The notes under the pieces: generated by a model | The model's database searches: none | What the model saw: only the letters and a program-made list of their open reading frames with translations | Told to the model about the DNA's origin: nothing | Translations under genes and position numbers: made by a program | DNA from: Pseudopedobacter sp036379295 | GTDB lineage: Bacteria > Bacteroidota > Bacteroidia > Sphingobacteriales > Sphingobacteriaceae | Assembly (NCBI GenBank): GCA_036379295.1 | Contig: DASVGY010000063.1 | Location: forward strand, 1-44,095 | Length of the DNA: 44,095 nt | Direction of reading: 5' to 3' | In this document: one piece after another, positions 7,736 to 15,422 of the stretch | Layout: each line of letters starts with the position of its first letter | How positions within the stretch are numbered: position 1 is the stretch's first letter

Positions 7736-8635
7736 GTGGATTGGCAAATAGCAAAAAAAGGCTTTAAAAACTATCTAAAGCTCGAGCGTTCTTTAGCTAA
7801 ACATTCTGTAGATGCTTATTTGCATGATATTGATAAAATCTGTCAGTTTTTAGAAGCTACAAAGAAGCCATTATTGCCTTTGCAGGTACAAACCAAAGAA
7901 CTAAAAGAGTTACTAGTTTGGACAAATAATCTGGGAATGTTAGCTACCACACAAGCCAGATTAATTAGTGGCATTAAAGCTTTTTATAAATATTTGGTGA
8001 TGGAAGATTTTTTAAACCAAAGCCCCGCAGAGCTGATTGAAGCACCCAAAACCATTCGTAAACTGCCTGATGTTTTAACCGTTTTAGAAATTGAAGAACT
8101 CATCAGCGCTTTAGATTTAAGTAAGCCAGAAAACACGCGAAACAAAGCAATGTTGGAAACTTTGTACAGCTGTGGTTTGCGTGTGAGCGAACTAATTGGT
8201 TTAAAATTATCTAACTTTTATCCGGATGAAGAGTTTGTTAAAATTACCGGAAAAGGAAATAAAGAGCGTTTGGTGCCTATCGGAAGTCTCGCTATTAAAA
8301 GCATCCAAATTTATCGGGATACCATCAGAAATAAAATTGCAATTAAAAAAGGTAACGAAGATTTTGTGTTTTTAAATAGGAGAGGGACCAAGCTGAGCAG
8401 AACCAGTGTTTTTACGCTCATCAAAGATTTAGCCTTAAAAGTAGGTTTGCAAAAGGATATTAGTCCGCATACTTTTAGGCATTCCTTTGCTACCCATTTA
8501 ATTGAAGGCGGCGCAGATTTAAGAGCTGTGCAAGAAATGTTAGGACATGAAAGCATCACTACCACAGAAATTTACACGCATTTAGACAGAGACTTTTTAA
8601 AACAGACTATTCAGGCTTTTCATCCAAGAAATTAA
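7736..8635 (+). CDS. xerD: Site-specific tyrosine recombinase XerD
   Basis: This 299-residue recombinase resolves chromosome dimers at dif together with XerC. It has the SAM-like N-terminal core-binding domain (FKNYLKLERSLAKHSVDAYL) and the C-terminal catalytic domain. The complete tyrosine recombinase set is present: Arg149, Lys173, His245-x-x-Arg248, His271 and nucleophile Tyr280 (TEIYTHLD). All are offset by one from E. coli XerD (298 residues), which strongly supports the GTG start at 7736, followed by DWQIAKKGF. An upstream TTG at 7688 would add 16 atypical residues and overlap aroQ. It stands alone among housekeeping genes with no flanking repeats or phage genes, so it is the chromosomal Xer rather than an element integrase. 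Confidence 0.93.
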   Translation: MDWQIAKKGFKNYLKLERSLAKHSVDAYLHDIDKICQFLEATKKPLLPLQVQTKELKELLVWTNNLGMLATTQARLISGIKAFYKYLVMEDFLNQSPAELIEAPKTIRKLPDVLTVLEIEELISALDLSKPENTRNKAMLETLYSCGLRVSELIGLKLSNFYPDEEFVKITGKGNKERLVPIGSLAIKSIQIYRDTIRNKIAIKKGNEDFVFLNRRGTKLSRTSVFTLIKDLALKVGLQKDISPHTFRHSFATHLIEGGADLRAVQEMLGHESITTTEIYTHLDRDFLKQTIQAFHPRN

Positions 8636-8664
8636 AAGCTTTCGGTGCAACTGGGCGTTAGAAA

Positions 8665-9348
8665 TTAAAACACCCTTCTGTAGCCAATCACTTTTTTCTG
8701 ATAATAAGAACTTAAGGCACTAATGCCCACGCCGTTCATCTTACCAGAACTGGCATGTATAAAACTCACCGGACTGCCTTTTTCTGAAATCACAATCCCA
8801 ACTTGGTAAACTGCTTTTTTAACGCTATCCGTTCTCGAAAATAAAACAATATCGCCCTCAGCAACTTCACTTACAGGAACATTTTGGCCTACGCTGATAA
8901 AAGCAGCTGGATATTTTGGTACTTCAATCTCAAATTTCTTGAATACAAAATTTACAAAACCACCGTTATCAAATCCTTTTTCGGGCGTGTTTGCCCCATA
9001 CACATAAGGTTTGCCCACCATGGTTTTTGCAAAAACAACCAAAGCATCTGCCCGGGCATTTATATTTGCTTCCACTTTTACTACCGGTTTTGCAGGTGCC
9101 GGAATGCTATCTGCCTTTTTAGCAGTTAAAACGGTGTCTGCTTTTTTATTCAACAAAGTATCTCGTGTTTTAGCCGAATCCGGTTTAACTGTATCACGCT
9201 GAACAATTATATAACGTACTCCGGTATCAATTAAACTCCTGTTTGCAGCAATAATATTACTTCGGTTAGGCACATAGTCACAAGCTTGTACCATCACAAA
9301 CAATACACTCACCGTTAATAATCGGAATAAACTTTTCTTCTTAGGCAT
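8665..9348 (-). CDS. NlpC/P60-like lipoprotein lacking catalytic residues
   Basis: This 227-residue protein begins with a signal peptide and a lipobox-like VQAC (Cys23), then a low-complexity linker rich in K, D, A and P (about 50-95), then an NlpC/P60 fold (about 97-227). The fold is recognisable from GKPYVYGANTPEKGFD, the VAEGDIVLF segment and SFIHASSG. The catalytic motif DCSGFV reads DNGGFV, with Asn128 in place of the nucleophile Cys. The first catalytic His of HVGI is Gln182 (QVGIVIS). Only the third residue, His198, is kept. It is therefore probably an inactive peptidoglycan-binding or scaffold protein rather than an endopeptidase. The frame is intact and ends in a complete C-terminus. 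It is convergent with xerD. Confidence 0.85.
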   Translation of the reverse strand: MPKKKSLFRLLTVSVLFVMVQACDYVPNRSNIIAANRSLIDTGVRYIIVQRDTVKPDSAKTRDTLLNKKADTVLTAKKADSIPAPAKPVVKVEANINARADALVVFAKTMVGKPYVYGANTPEKGFDNGGFVNFVFKKFEIEVPKYPAAFISVGQNVPVSEVAEGDIVLFSRTDSVKKAVYQVGIVISEKGSPVSFIHASSGKMNGVGISALSSYYQKKVIGYRRVF

Positions 9349-9454
9349 TTAAATCAATTTTTTGATCTTTCGGTTTGTATAAACCAATCTTTTTCGAGCC
9401 TAAAATAGCAATCAAATATGGCTTTCGGACAATTACCCCTGTCAAATTTCTAAT

Positions 9455-9488
9455 TTTGTATCGTAGCACCTAAAAATTTTTATCTTTG
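9455..9488 (+). promoter_or_regulatory. Candidate promoter of guaA, leaderless arrangement
   Basis: TATCTTTG (9481-9488) matches TAnnTTTG, with TTTG at 9455-9458 as a possible -33 element. Only three bases separate the -7 element from the guaA ATG, so transcription would begin at or next to the start codon. Confidence 0.5.
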
Positions 9489-9491
9489 CCC

Positions 9492-11024
9492 ATGCAAGAG
9501 AAAATCCTTATCCTCGATTTTGGTTCGCAGTACACTCAATTAATTGCAAGAAGAGTGCGTGAACTAAATGTTTATTGTGAAATCCACCCGTTCAATAAAA
9601 TTCCAGAAATTGACGAATTTACCAAAGGCGTAATCCTTTCAGGCAGCCCTTCCTCTGTTCGTCAGGAAGGCGCACCCCAAGTTGATTTTCAGCAATTTCA
9701 TCAAAAGCTACCCTTATTAGGAGTTTGCTATGGAGCGCAATATATTGCACAACATTCTGGTGGACAAGTTGTTCCATCAGAGATTAGAGAATATGGTAGA
9801 GCAAATCTTGAATATGTGCATGCTAACAATGCGTTGATGAAAGATATGCCTTCGCACTCACAAGTTTGGATGTCTCATGGCGATACCATTAAAGAAATCC
9901 CTGCTGATTTTGAGATTATTGCCAGTACAGAATCCGTAAAAGTTGCTGCTTACCAAATTAAAGGAACGCAAACTTTTGGCATTCAGTTTCACCCAGAAGT
10001 TACGCACTCAACAGACGGAAGTCAGCTATTAAAAAATTTCTTGTTAGATATTTGCGGTTGCTCGCAAGATTGGACTCCTTTCGCTTTCGCGGAAGAAACT
10101 GTTGCAGCCTTAAAAGAGCAACTGGGAGATGATAAAGTAGTTTTAGGTTTGTCTGGCGGAGTTGATTCATCCGTTGCTGCGCTAATTTTACACCAGGCGG
10201 TTGGCAAAAACTTACATTGCGTTTTTGTGGATAACGGTTTGTTGCGTAAACACGAGTTTGAATCTGTTTTAGATTCATATAAAGAGTTAGGCTTAAACGT
10301 AAAAGGCGTTGATGCCAAACAAAAATTTTACGATGCCTTAGCGGGATTAGCCGACCCTGAGTTAAAGCGTAAAGCAATTGGCCGTGTTTTTATTGAGGTA
10401 TTTGATGAAGAAGCCAATCAAATTTCTGATGTAAAATGGTTAGCGCAAGGCACTATTTATCCAGATGTAATTGAGTCTGTATCGGTAAACGGAGGCCCAT
10501 CTGCAACCATAAAATCGCACCATAATGTGGGCGGATTGCCTGATTTTATGAAACTTAAAGTAGTTGAACCGCTTAAGGCCTTGTTTAAGGATGAGGTGCG
10601 TAGGGTAGGAAAAGCTTTAGGTTTACCTGCCGATATTTTAAACCGTCACCCTTTTCCGGGGCCGGGTTTAGGAATCAGAATTTTAGGCGATGTTACTCCA
10701 GAAAAGGTACAGATTTTGCAAGATGCAGATCACATCTACATTAAAAATTTAAAAGAGTCTGGCTGGTATGATAAAGTGTGGCAGGCCGGAACTATTTATT
10801 TACCGATACAATCGGTAGGCGTAATGGGGGATGAGCGTACTTACGAGAATGTAGTTGCGTTAAGAGCAGTGAGTTCTGTAGATGGGATGACCGCAGATTG
10901 GAGCCATTTGCCTTATGAATTGTTGGCAAAAATCTCTAACGAGATTATCAATAACGTAAAAGGAATTAATAGGGTAGTTTATGATATTAGTTCAAAACCA
11001 CCAGCAACAATTGAGTGGGAATAA
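9492..11024 (+). CDS. guaA: GMP synthase (glutamine-hydrolysing)
   Basis: This 510-residue enzyme converts XMP to GMP using ATP and glutamine. The N-terminal class I glutamine amidotransferase domain has ILDFGSQYTQLIARRVRE, the nucleophile elbow GVCYGAQ (Cys79) and the HPEVTHS block with His167 and Glu169. The central N-type ATP pyrophosphatase domain has the loop LSGGVDSS (221-227). The C-terminal dimerisation domain contains RHPFPGPGLGIRI and ends PPATIEWE, a typical terminus. An in-frame TTG two codons upstream is part of the -7 promoter match, so the ATG at 9492 is the start. It is probably independent of the divergent NlpC-like gene. The lipoprotein and rRNA methyltransferase genes follow after a repeat-containing spacer. 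Confidence 0.98.
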   Translation: MQEKILILDFGSQYTQLIARRVRELNVYCEIHPFNKIPEIDEFTKGVILSGSPSSVRQEGAPQVDFQQFHQKLPLLGVCYGAQYIAQHSGGQVVPSEIREYGRANLEYVHANNALMKDMPSHSQVWMSHGDTIKEIPADFEIIASTESVKVAAYQIKGTQTFGIQFHPEVTHSTDGSQLLKNFLLDICGCSQDWTPFAFAEETVAALKEQLGDDKVVLGLSGGVDSSVAALILHQAVGKNLHCVFVDNGLLRKHEFESVLDSYKELGLNVKGVDAKQKFYDALAGLADPELKRKAIGRVFIEVFDEEANQISDVKWLAQGTIYPDVIESVSVNGGPSATIKSHHNVGGLPDFMKLKVVEPLKALFKDEVRRVGKALGLPADILNRHPFPGPGLGIRILGDVTPEKVQILQDADHIYIKNLKESGWYDKVWQAGTIYLPIQSVGVMGDERTYENVVALRAVSSVDGMTADWSHLPYELLAKISNEIINNVKGINRVVYDISSKPPATIEWE

Positions 11025-11038
11025 AAGCCTAACCCCAA

Positions 11039-11057
11039 CCCTCTCCGAAGGAGAGGG
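11039..11057. repeat. CCCTCTCC palindrome, probably a dispersed intergenic repeat
   Basis: A perfect 8-bp stem (CCCTCTCC with GGAGAGGG) closes the 3-base loop GAA, starting 15 bases after the guaA stop. The flanking text CCTAACCCCAACC and GAGCT is, from memory, a common dispersed element in Bacteroidota. It lacks a T run, so it is not a classic terminator. Confidence 0.5.
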
Positions 11058-11075
11058 AGCTACCTGCTAACAGTG

Positions 11076-11134
11076 ATGACTAATGAACTAAATGAATTTC
11101 TTACACCAATGACTATTGACTAAATGAACCAATG
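11076..11134 (+). repeat. Degenerate ATGA(A)CTA array ending in a start codon
   Basis: Copies of ATGACTA or ATGAACTA recur at 7-8 base spacing, interrupted once around 11095-11108. The last ATG of the series (11132) is the start codon of the following lipoprotein gene. Confidence 0.5.
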
Positions 11135-12382
11135 ATTTTAAAGCCCGCTATTTATTCCTTTTTAATTACGGTATTTTGTTTCATCGTTGCGTGTTCGCCA
11201 AAAACGGCTCCGGTAACTAAAGTTCCGTCTTCACAAAAAGTGGACGAAAAACTTCCTGAAAAAGAAGTAATAAGTGCAACTCAGCAGCCGGTTCAAAAGA
11301 AAGTGCTGAAGCCAGAAATGATTATTTCAATGATTTTACCCTTCGAGCTAAAAACCATCGATTATAAATCAGCAGGACTTGCAGATTTGAAAAAAGCGGA
11401 AATTGCTATTGATTTGTATCAAGGATTTAAAATGGCATTAGATTCTGTTGCCAAGCAAAGCGGAAACGTAGATTTTAAATTACAAATTTTTGATTCAAAT
11501 GATAACCCAACGGCGCTGGCTGCCCTAGCTATTAAACCGGCAATCATCAACTCCGATTTAATTATAGGGCCGGTTTTCCCTAACGGAATCAAAACTTTTT
11601 CTATTTACAGTAAGCGCATGCAAAAACCCATGGTATCGCCCTTGGCAGCCTCGGATCCCGTACTTTTTTCGAACCCTTATTTGATTACCGTAAATAATTC
11701 TTTAGACCAGCATGCGTATAAAGCAGTAAAATTTATAAAAAATAATTTAAAGCCTAAAAAAGTGCTGTTGATTAGAAGTGGCGATGCAGATGAATATAAA
11801 TACGCCGTTCCGTTTAAAAAAGGAATGGATAGTTTGGCAAAAGGTTATCGCGTTTCAGAAATTGGGATTAAAGCCATCGGTTACGAAAACGTTTACAAGT
11901 ATTTTGACCCCACAGGCTTAAACGTAATTGTGCTGCCTACAACTGACAGGATTTTTTTACTCACACTTTTTAAAGAGTTAGAAAAGGCAAGCCGCAATTT
12001 CCAAATCGCTGTTATTGGCCACCCCAATTGGGAAAAGGCAACTTTTTTAGACTACCAATTAATGGAGGCTATTAATGCTTACACTACCTCATCTTATCAG
12101 GTTAATTACCAATCAAACAGGATAACCGATTTTACAAGTGCTTATCGTTCTAAATTTTTGGTAGAACCTAGCGAATATGCCATTAAAGGATTTGATATTG
12201 CCTACTATTTTGCAAGCCTGATGGACAAAAATGGTCATGAGTTTATGGATAACTTGTTACGAGAAAAATTTGATGGTATCCATAATGATTTTATTTTCAA
12301 AAAAGATGACCAAACCGGCTATTTTAATAGCAGCTTAATGATATTAAGATTTGAAGATTCTAAATTGGTGAAAGTAGATTGA
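11132..12382 (+). CDS. Lipoprotein with type I periplasmic-binding fold
   Basis: This 416-residue protein has an N-terminal lipoprotein signal with a lipobox-like FIVAC (Cys21), a short Pro/Lys/Glu-rich linker, and from about residue 64 a type I periplasmic-binding domain related to branched-chain amino acid receptors. Supporting features are the opening ISMILPFEL, the IGPVFPNGIKTFSIYS segment with MVSPLAASDP, the second-lobe opening KKVLLIRSG, and FDIAYYFASLMD near the end. No ABC transporter genes are adjacent, and the LysM repeats found in related Bacteroidota proteins are absent. A receptor, LpoA-like or structural role is possible. It is 1 base upstream of the rRNA methyltransferase gene. 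The start ATG lies in a repeat array, but no better start precedes the signal peptide. Confidence 0.75.
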   Translation: MILKPAIYSFLITVFCFIVACSPKTAPVTKVPSSQKVDEKLPEKEVISATQQPVQKKVLKPEMIISMILPFELKTIDYKSAGLADLKKAEIAIDLYQGFKMALDSVAKQSGNVDFKLQIFDSNDNPTALAALAIKPAIINSDLIIGPVFPNGIKTFSIYSKRMQKPMVSPLAASDPVLFSNPYLITVNNSLDQHAYKAVKFIKNNLKPKKVLLIRSGDADEYKYAVPFKKGMDSLAKGYRVSEIGIKAIGYENVYKYFDPTGLNVIVLPTTDRIFLLTLFKELEKASRNFQIAVIGHPNWEKATFLDYQLMEAINAYTTSSYQVNYQSNRITDFTSAYRSKFLVEPSEYAIKGFDIAYYFASLMDKNGHEFMDNLLREKFDGIHNDFIFKKDDQTGYFNSSLMILRFEDSKLVKVD

Positions 12383-12383
12383 T

Positions 12384-13547
12384 ATGAAGGCAATCCACCA
12401 ATTAACAACCGTTGAATCAATTTTAAAACAATATAATTTTGAGCAACCGCTAAATAGGTTTTTAGCCGCCTATTACCGAAAAAATAAGCAAATGGGTTCT
12501 AAAGATAGGAGAGTTGCTAGCCATTTAACTTATAATTTTTTTAGAATAGGAACAGCCTTAATAAACGAACCCTTAGAAATAAGGTTATCCGTTGCCGAAT
12601 TTCTTTGCAATACAGAAACTAATTCATTCATCAGTCATTTTAAGCCCGAATGGGAAGCTTTCATCCATTTACCCATCGAAGAAAAGCTAGAGAAAGTAAA
12701 AACTGAATTTTCGGATTTTGAGCTTGCAGCTATTTTTCCGTTTGCTAAAAATCTTTCAGAAAAAATAGATAAAGAAGCTTTTTATAAATCCTTTTTTATT
12801 CAGCCCGATTTATATATCCGTGTACAAAGGGGGAAAGAAAAGCAGGTTATCAAAAACTTGGAGGATGCCGGATTAGCTTTCGACAGAATTAATGAACAAA
12901 CTTTGGCTTTGCCAAATGGCTCAAAGTTAGACCAGGTACTCACCGATAAAGGAATTTATGAAGTTCAAGATGTTTCTTCCCAAAAAGTAGGCACATTTTT
13001 TAAACCCAATAAATGGGATAAATGGTGGGATTGCTGTGCAGCATCGGGCGGAAAATCGTTGCTATTAGTGGATGAAGAGCCAACGGTAAAACTTTTGGTT
13101 TCAGACAATCGCGAATCAATTTTAGATAATTTAAAGGAACGGTTTTTTTTGGCTGGCCTTAAAAATTATCAGCGTAAGGTGTTGGATTTAACCAAAAATC
13201 AGGATTTGGTGTTACATGATTACGAGTTTGATGGGATTATCTTGGATGCGCCATGTACAGGTTCAGGCACTTGGGGCCGAACACCAGAAATGATTACCTC
13301 GCACAACGAAGCCAGGCTTAAATTTTATATCGGACTGCAAAAGAAGATTGCAGAAAACGTAGTCAAGTATTTGAAACAGGGTAAGCCACTTATTTATATT
13401 ACCTGCTCTGTTTTTAAGGAGGAAAACGAGGAGCAAGTGAAGTGGTTGTGTAAAACCTTCAATCTTGAATTGGAGCATGAAGAACTCGTTAAAGGCTACA
13501 ATTCCAAAGCTGACACCCTATTTGTTGCCCGGCTTGTAAAAAATTAA
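12384..13547 (+). CDS. RsmB/NOP-family rRNA cytosine-C5 methyltransferase
   Basis: This 387-residue protein is a SAM-dependent RNA m5C methyltransferase of the RsmB/NOP2 type. An N-terminal helical domain (about 1-140, with KQMGSKDRRVASHLTYNFFR) precedes the catalytic Rossmann fold. Motif I reads CCAASGGKS (217-225). Motif IV is LDAPCTGSGTWGRTPE with Cys291, and motif VI is YITCSVFKEENE with the catalytic Cys341. Both cysteines required for catalysis and product release are present. The target is most likely 16S rRNA, but RsmB and RsmF/other paralogues cannot be told apart from the sequence alone. Cotranscription with the preceding lipoprotein is indicated by the 1-base gap. Confidence 0.88.
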   Translation: MKAIHQLTTVESILKQYNFEQPLNRFLAAYYRKNKQMGSKDRRVASHLTYNFFRIGTALINEPLEIRLSVAEFLCNTETNSFISHFKPEWEAFIHLPIEEKLEKVKTEFSDFELAAIFPFAKNLSEKIDKEAFYKSFFIQPDLYIRVQRGKEKQVIKNLEDAGLAFDRINEQTLALPNGSKLDQVLTDKGIYEVQDVSSQKVGTFFKPNKWDKWWDCCAASGGKSLLLVDEEPTVKLLVSDNRESILDNLKERFFLAGLKNYQRKVLDLTKNQDLVLHDYEFDGIILDAPCTGSGTWGRTPEMITSHNEARLKFYIGLQKKIAENVVKYLKQGKPLIYITCSVFKEENEEQVKWLCKTFNLELEHEELVKGYNSKADTLFVARLVKN

Positions 13548-13642
13548 AACATTTTTAGTTTCCGTTTGTTTACTATTTTAAACCATTAAAAACCGCTACG
13601 CACATTATTGCGTAAGTTTTATAAATTTTAAAAATTAAAGAG

Positions 13643-14230
13643 ATGAAAAAAACATTCCTAAGTTTAACAATGATTGCAGCCCTTGGCCTATTTAGTTTTA
13701 CAGCATGTAATAACGCTACTAAAACTGCCGAGCAAAACACAGATTCAGTTGCAATGGATTCAACCGCAATGCCTACCGAAGAAGGGGTGATGGTTGGTGG
13801 CGCAATGATGGTTCCATCAAAAAATATTGTAGAAAACGCTGCAGGTTCAAGCGAACATACTACGTTAGTTGCAGCAGTCAAAGCAGCAAATTTAGTAGAA
13901 ACATTAAGCGGTACTGGTCCGTTTACAGTGTTTGCACCTACTAACGCAGCATTTGATGCTTTACCGGCGGGTACGGTTGAAGAATTGTTGAAACCAGAGA
14001 ACCAGGCTAAACTAAGTAAAATTTTAACTTATCATGTAGTAGCTGGCGCCTATAAAGCTGCAGATTTGAAAGACGGTATGGAGTTAACAACTGTTGAAGG
14101 CGAAAAGTTAAAAGTATCTATTAAAGATGGAGTGGTAATGGTAGACGATGCCAAAGTTACCACCGCAGATGTGATTTCTAGCAATGGCGTTACGCATGTA
14201 ATTGATGCGGTTCTAATGCCTAAAATGTAA
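13643..14230 (+). CDS. Fasciclin-domain lipoprotein, single domain
   Basis: This 195-residue protein has a lipoprotein signal peptide ending at FTAC (Cys22), an acidic Thr/Ser/Met-rich linker, and one FAS1 (fasciclin) domain (about 62-195). The domain shows both hallmark blocks: SGTGPFTVFAPTNAAFDAL (H1) and NGVTHVIDAVLMPK (H2), with YHVVAG in between. FAS1 domains mediate adhesion or surface interactions, and the exact role here is unknown. It is likely anchored in the outer membrane. A purine-rich TTAAAGAG lies just before the ATG, and a terminator follows 25 bases after the stop, so it is monocistronic. The fasciclin core closely resembles the two domains of the gene at 32062. Confidence 0.9.
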   Translation: MKKTFLSLTMIAALGLFSFTACNNATKTAEQNTDSVAMDSTAMPTEEGVMVGGAMMVPSKNIVENAAGSSEHTTLVAAVKAANLVETLSGTGPFTVFAPTNAAFDALPAGTVEELLKPENQAKLSKILTYHVVAGAYKAADLKDGMELTTVEGEKLKVSIKDGVVMVDDAKVTTADVISSNGVTHVIDAVLMPKM

Positions 14231-14255
14231 TTTGTTTTTTTATGTTAGTTTGAGA

Positions 14256-14287
14256 AAAACCTCGTTGGTAACAGACGGGGTTTTTTT
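14256..14287 (+). terminator. Intrinsic terminator of the fasciclin gene
   Basis: A 10-bp stem (14256-14265 with 14275-14284, one G-U pair) closes a 9-base loop and is followed by a T run. Confidence 0.85.
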
Positions 14288-14451
14288 GTTTTAAATTGAA
14301 ATATAATTTTAGCGTTAAGCTATAAATCTGAGAGTTTGTTACACTGCTTATATGTATTTAAGTAATATGGGTAATTTAAGGCTTAAAAAACGTAACATTT
14401 GTAATAAATTTTTAAAACCGACAAAATAAATTGCCTTTTTACTGCTATTTT

Positions 14452-14482
14452 TTTGAGATTCTTCGCGATTCTGTTAGCTTTG
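14452..14482 (+). promoter_or_regulatory. Consensus Bacteroidetes promoter of sucD
   Basis: TTTG (14452-14455) and TAGCTTTG (14475-14482) are separated by exactly 19 bases, the textbook TTTG-N19-TAnnTTTG arrangement. The sucD ATG is 19 bases downstream. Confidence 0.75.
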
Positions 14483-14501
14483 CCCTACATAAAAAACAGC
14501 C

Positions 14502-15374
14502 ATGAGTGTACTTGTAAATAAAGATTCAAAAGTTATAGTTCAGGGTTTCACCGGGAATGAAGGTACCTATCACGCTACCCAAATGATCGAGTATGGAACC
14601 AATGTTGTAGGTGGTGTAACGCCCGGAAAAGGCGGTCAAACCCATTTAGATAAGCCGGTTTTTAATACAGTTGCAGAAGCTGTGGAAAAGGCAGGCGCTA
14701 ACGTTTCCATTATTTTTGTACCTCCTGCCTTTGCTGCCGATGCGATTATGGAAGCGGCCGAAGCTGGTATTAAAGTGATAGTTTGTATTACGGAAGGTAT
14801 CCCCACAAAGGATATGATTCAGGTGAAAGAATATATTGCCGACAGGGATTGCCGCTTAATAGGCCCAAACTGCCCAGGAATCATCACTGCTGATGAAGCT
14901 AAAATTGGTATTATGCCGGGTTTCATCTTTAAAAAAGGAAATATTGGTGTAGTTTCAAAATCTGGCACTTTAACGTATGAAGCCGTTGACCAGGTAGTTA
15001 AAGCTGGTTTAGGAATAACCACAGCTATTGGTATCGGTGGCGACCCAATTATTGGTACACCTACTAAAGATGCGGTTGAATTATTAATGAACGACCCTGA
15101 AACTCACGGAATTATTATGATTGGCGAAATTGGCGGTAGCATGGAAGCGGAAGCAGCCAAGTGGATTAAAGAGCATGGTACAAAACCTGTTGTTGGCTTC
15201 ATCGCAGGTCAAACGGCGCCTCCGGGACGTAGAATGGGTCATGCCGGTGCGATTGTTGGCGGTGCCGACGATACCGCTGCCGCAAAAATGAAAATCATGA
15301 GAGAATGCGGAATCACTGTGGTAGAATCTCCGGCCGAAATTGGCGCTGCAATGGCCAAACTGATTAACAAATAA
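14502..15374 (+). CDS. sucD: Succinate-CoA ligase, alpha subunit
   Basis: This 290-residue protein is the alpha subunit of succinyl-CoA synthetase, the TCA-cycle enzyme that couples succinyl-CoA hydrolysis to nucleotide triphosphate synthesis. The N-terminal CoA-binding domain begins VLVNKDSKVIVQGFTGNEGTYH and includes GGVTPGKGGQTHLD. The ligase domain has GPNCPGIITADEAKIGIMPG and the phosphorylated histidine in GRRMGHAGAI (His247). The beta subunit gene sucC is not adjacent, which is common in Bacteroidota. It is flanked by its own strong promoter and a terminator, so it is a single-gene unit. The length matches the family. Confidence 0.98.
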   Translation: MSVLVNKDSKVIVQGFTGNEGTYHATQMIEYGTNVVGGVTPGKGGQTHLDKPVFNTVAEAVEKAGANVSIIFVPPAFAADAIMEAAEAGIKVIVCITEGIPTKDMIQVKEYIADRDCRLIGPNCPGIITADEAKIGIMPGFIFKKGNIGVVSKSGTLTYEAVDQVVKAGLGITTAIGIGGDPIIGTPTKDAVELLMNDPETHGIIMIGEIGGSMEAEAAKWIKEHGTKPVVGFIAGQTAPPGRRMGHAGAIVGGADDTAAAKMKIMRECGITVVESPAEIGAAMAKLINK

Positions 15375-15391
15375 TTGTTTAAAAATAATTT

Positions 15392-15422
15392 AAAAGGCTG
15401 GGATTGTTTCCAGCCTTTTTTG
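15392..15422 (+). terminator. Intrinsic terminator of sucD
   Basis: A perfect 10-bp stem, AAAAGGCTGG with CCAGCCTTTT (15392-15401, 15410-15419), with an 8-base loop and T run. The A-rich 5' side could also serve the convergent kinase gene. Confidence 0.9.

Noticed and set aside
7736..8635. XerD as the integrase of a mobile element
   Set aside because: Catalytic residues and length match chromosomal XerD, and there are no flanking repeats, tRNA genes or phage genes.
10000..10377. 125-codon minus-strand frame inside guaA
   Set aside because: guaA is complete and conserved; this is a shadow frame.
13596..13614. ACGCA/TGCGT inverted repeat upstream of the fasciclin gene
   Set aside because: A 5-bp stem is too short to be meaningful in AT-rich DNA.
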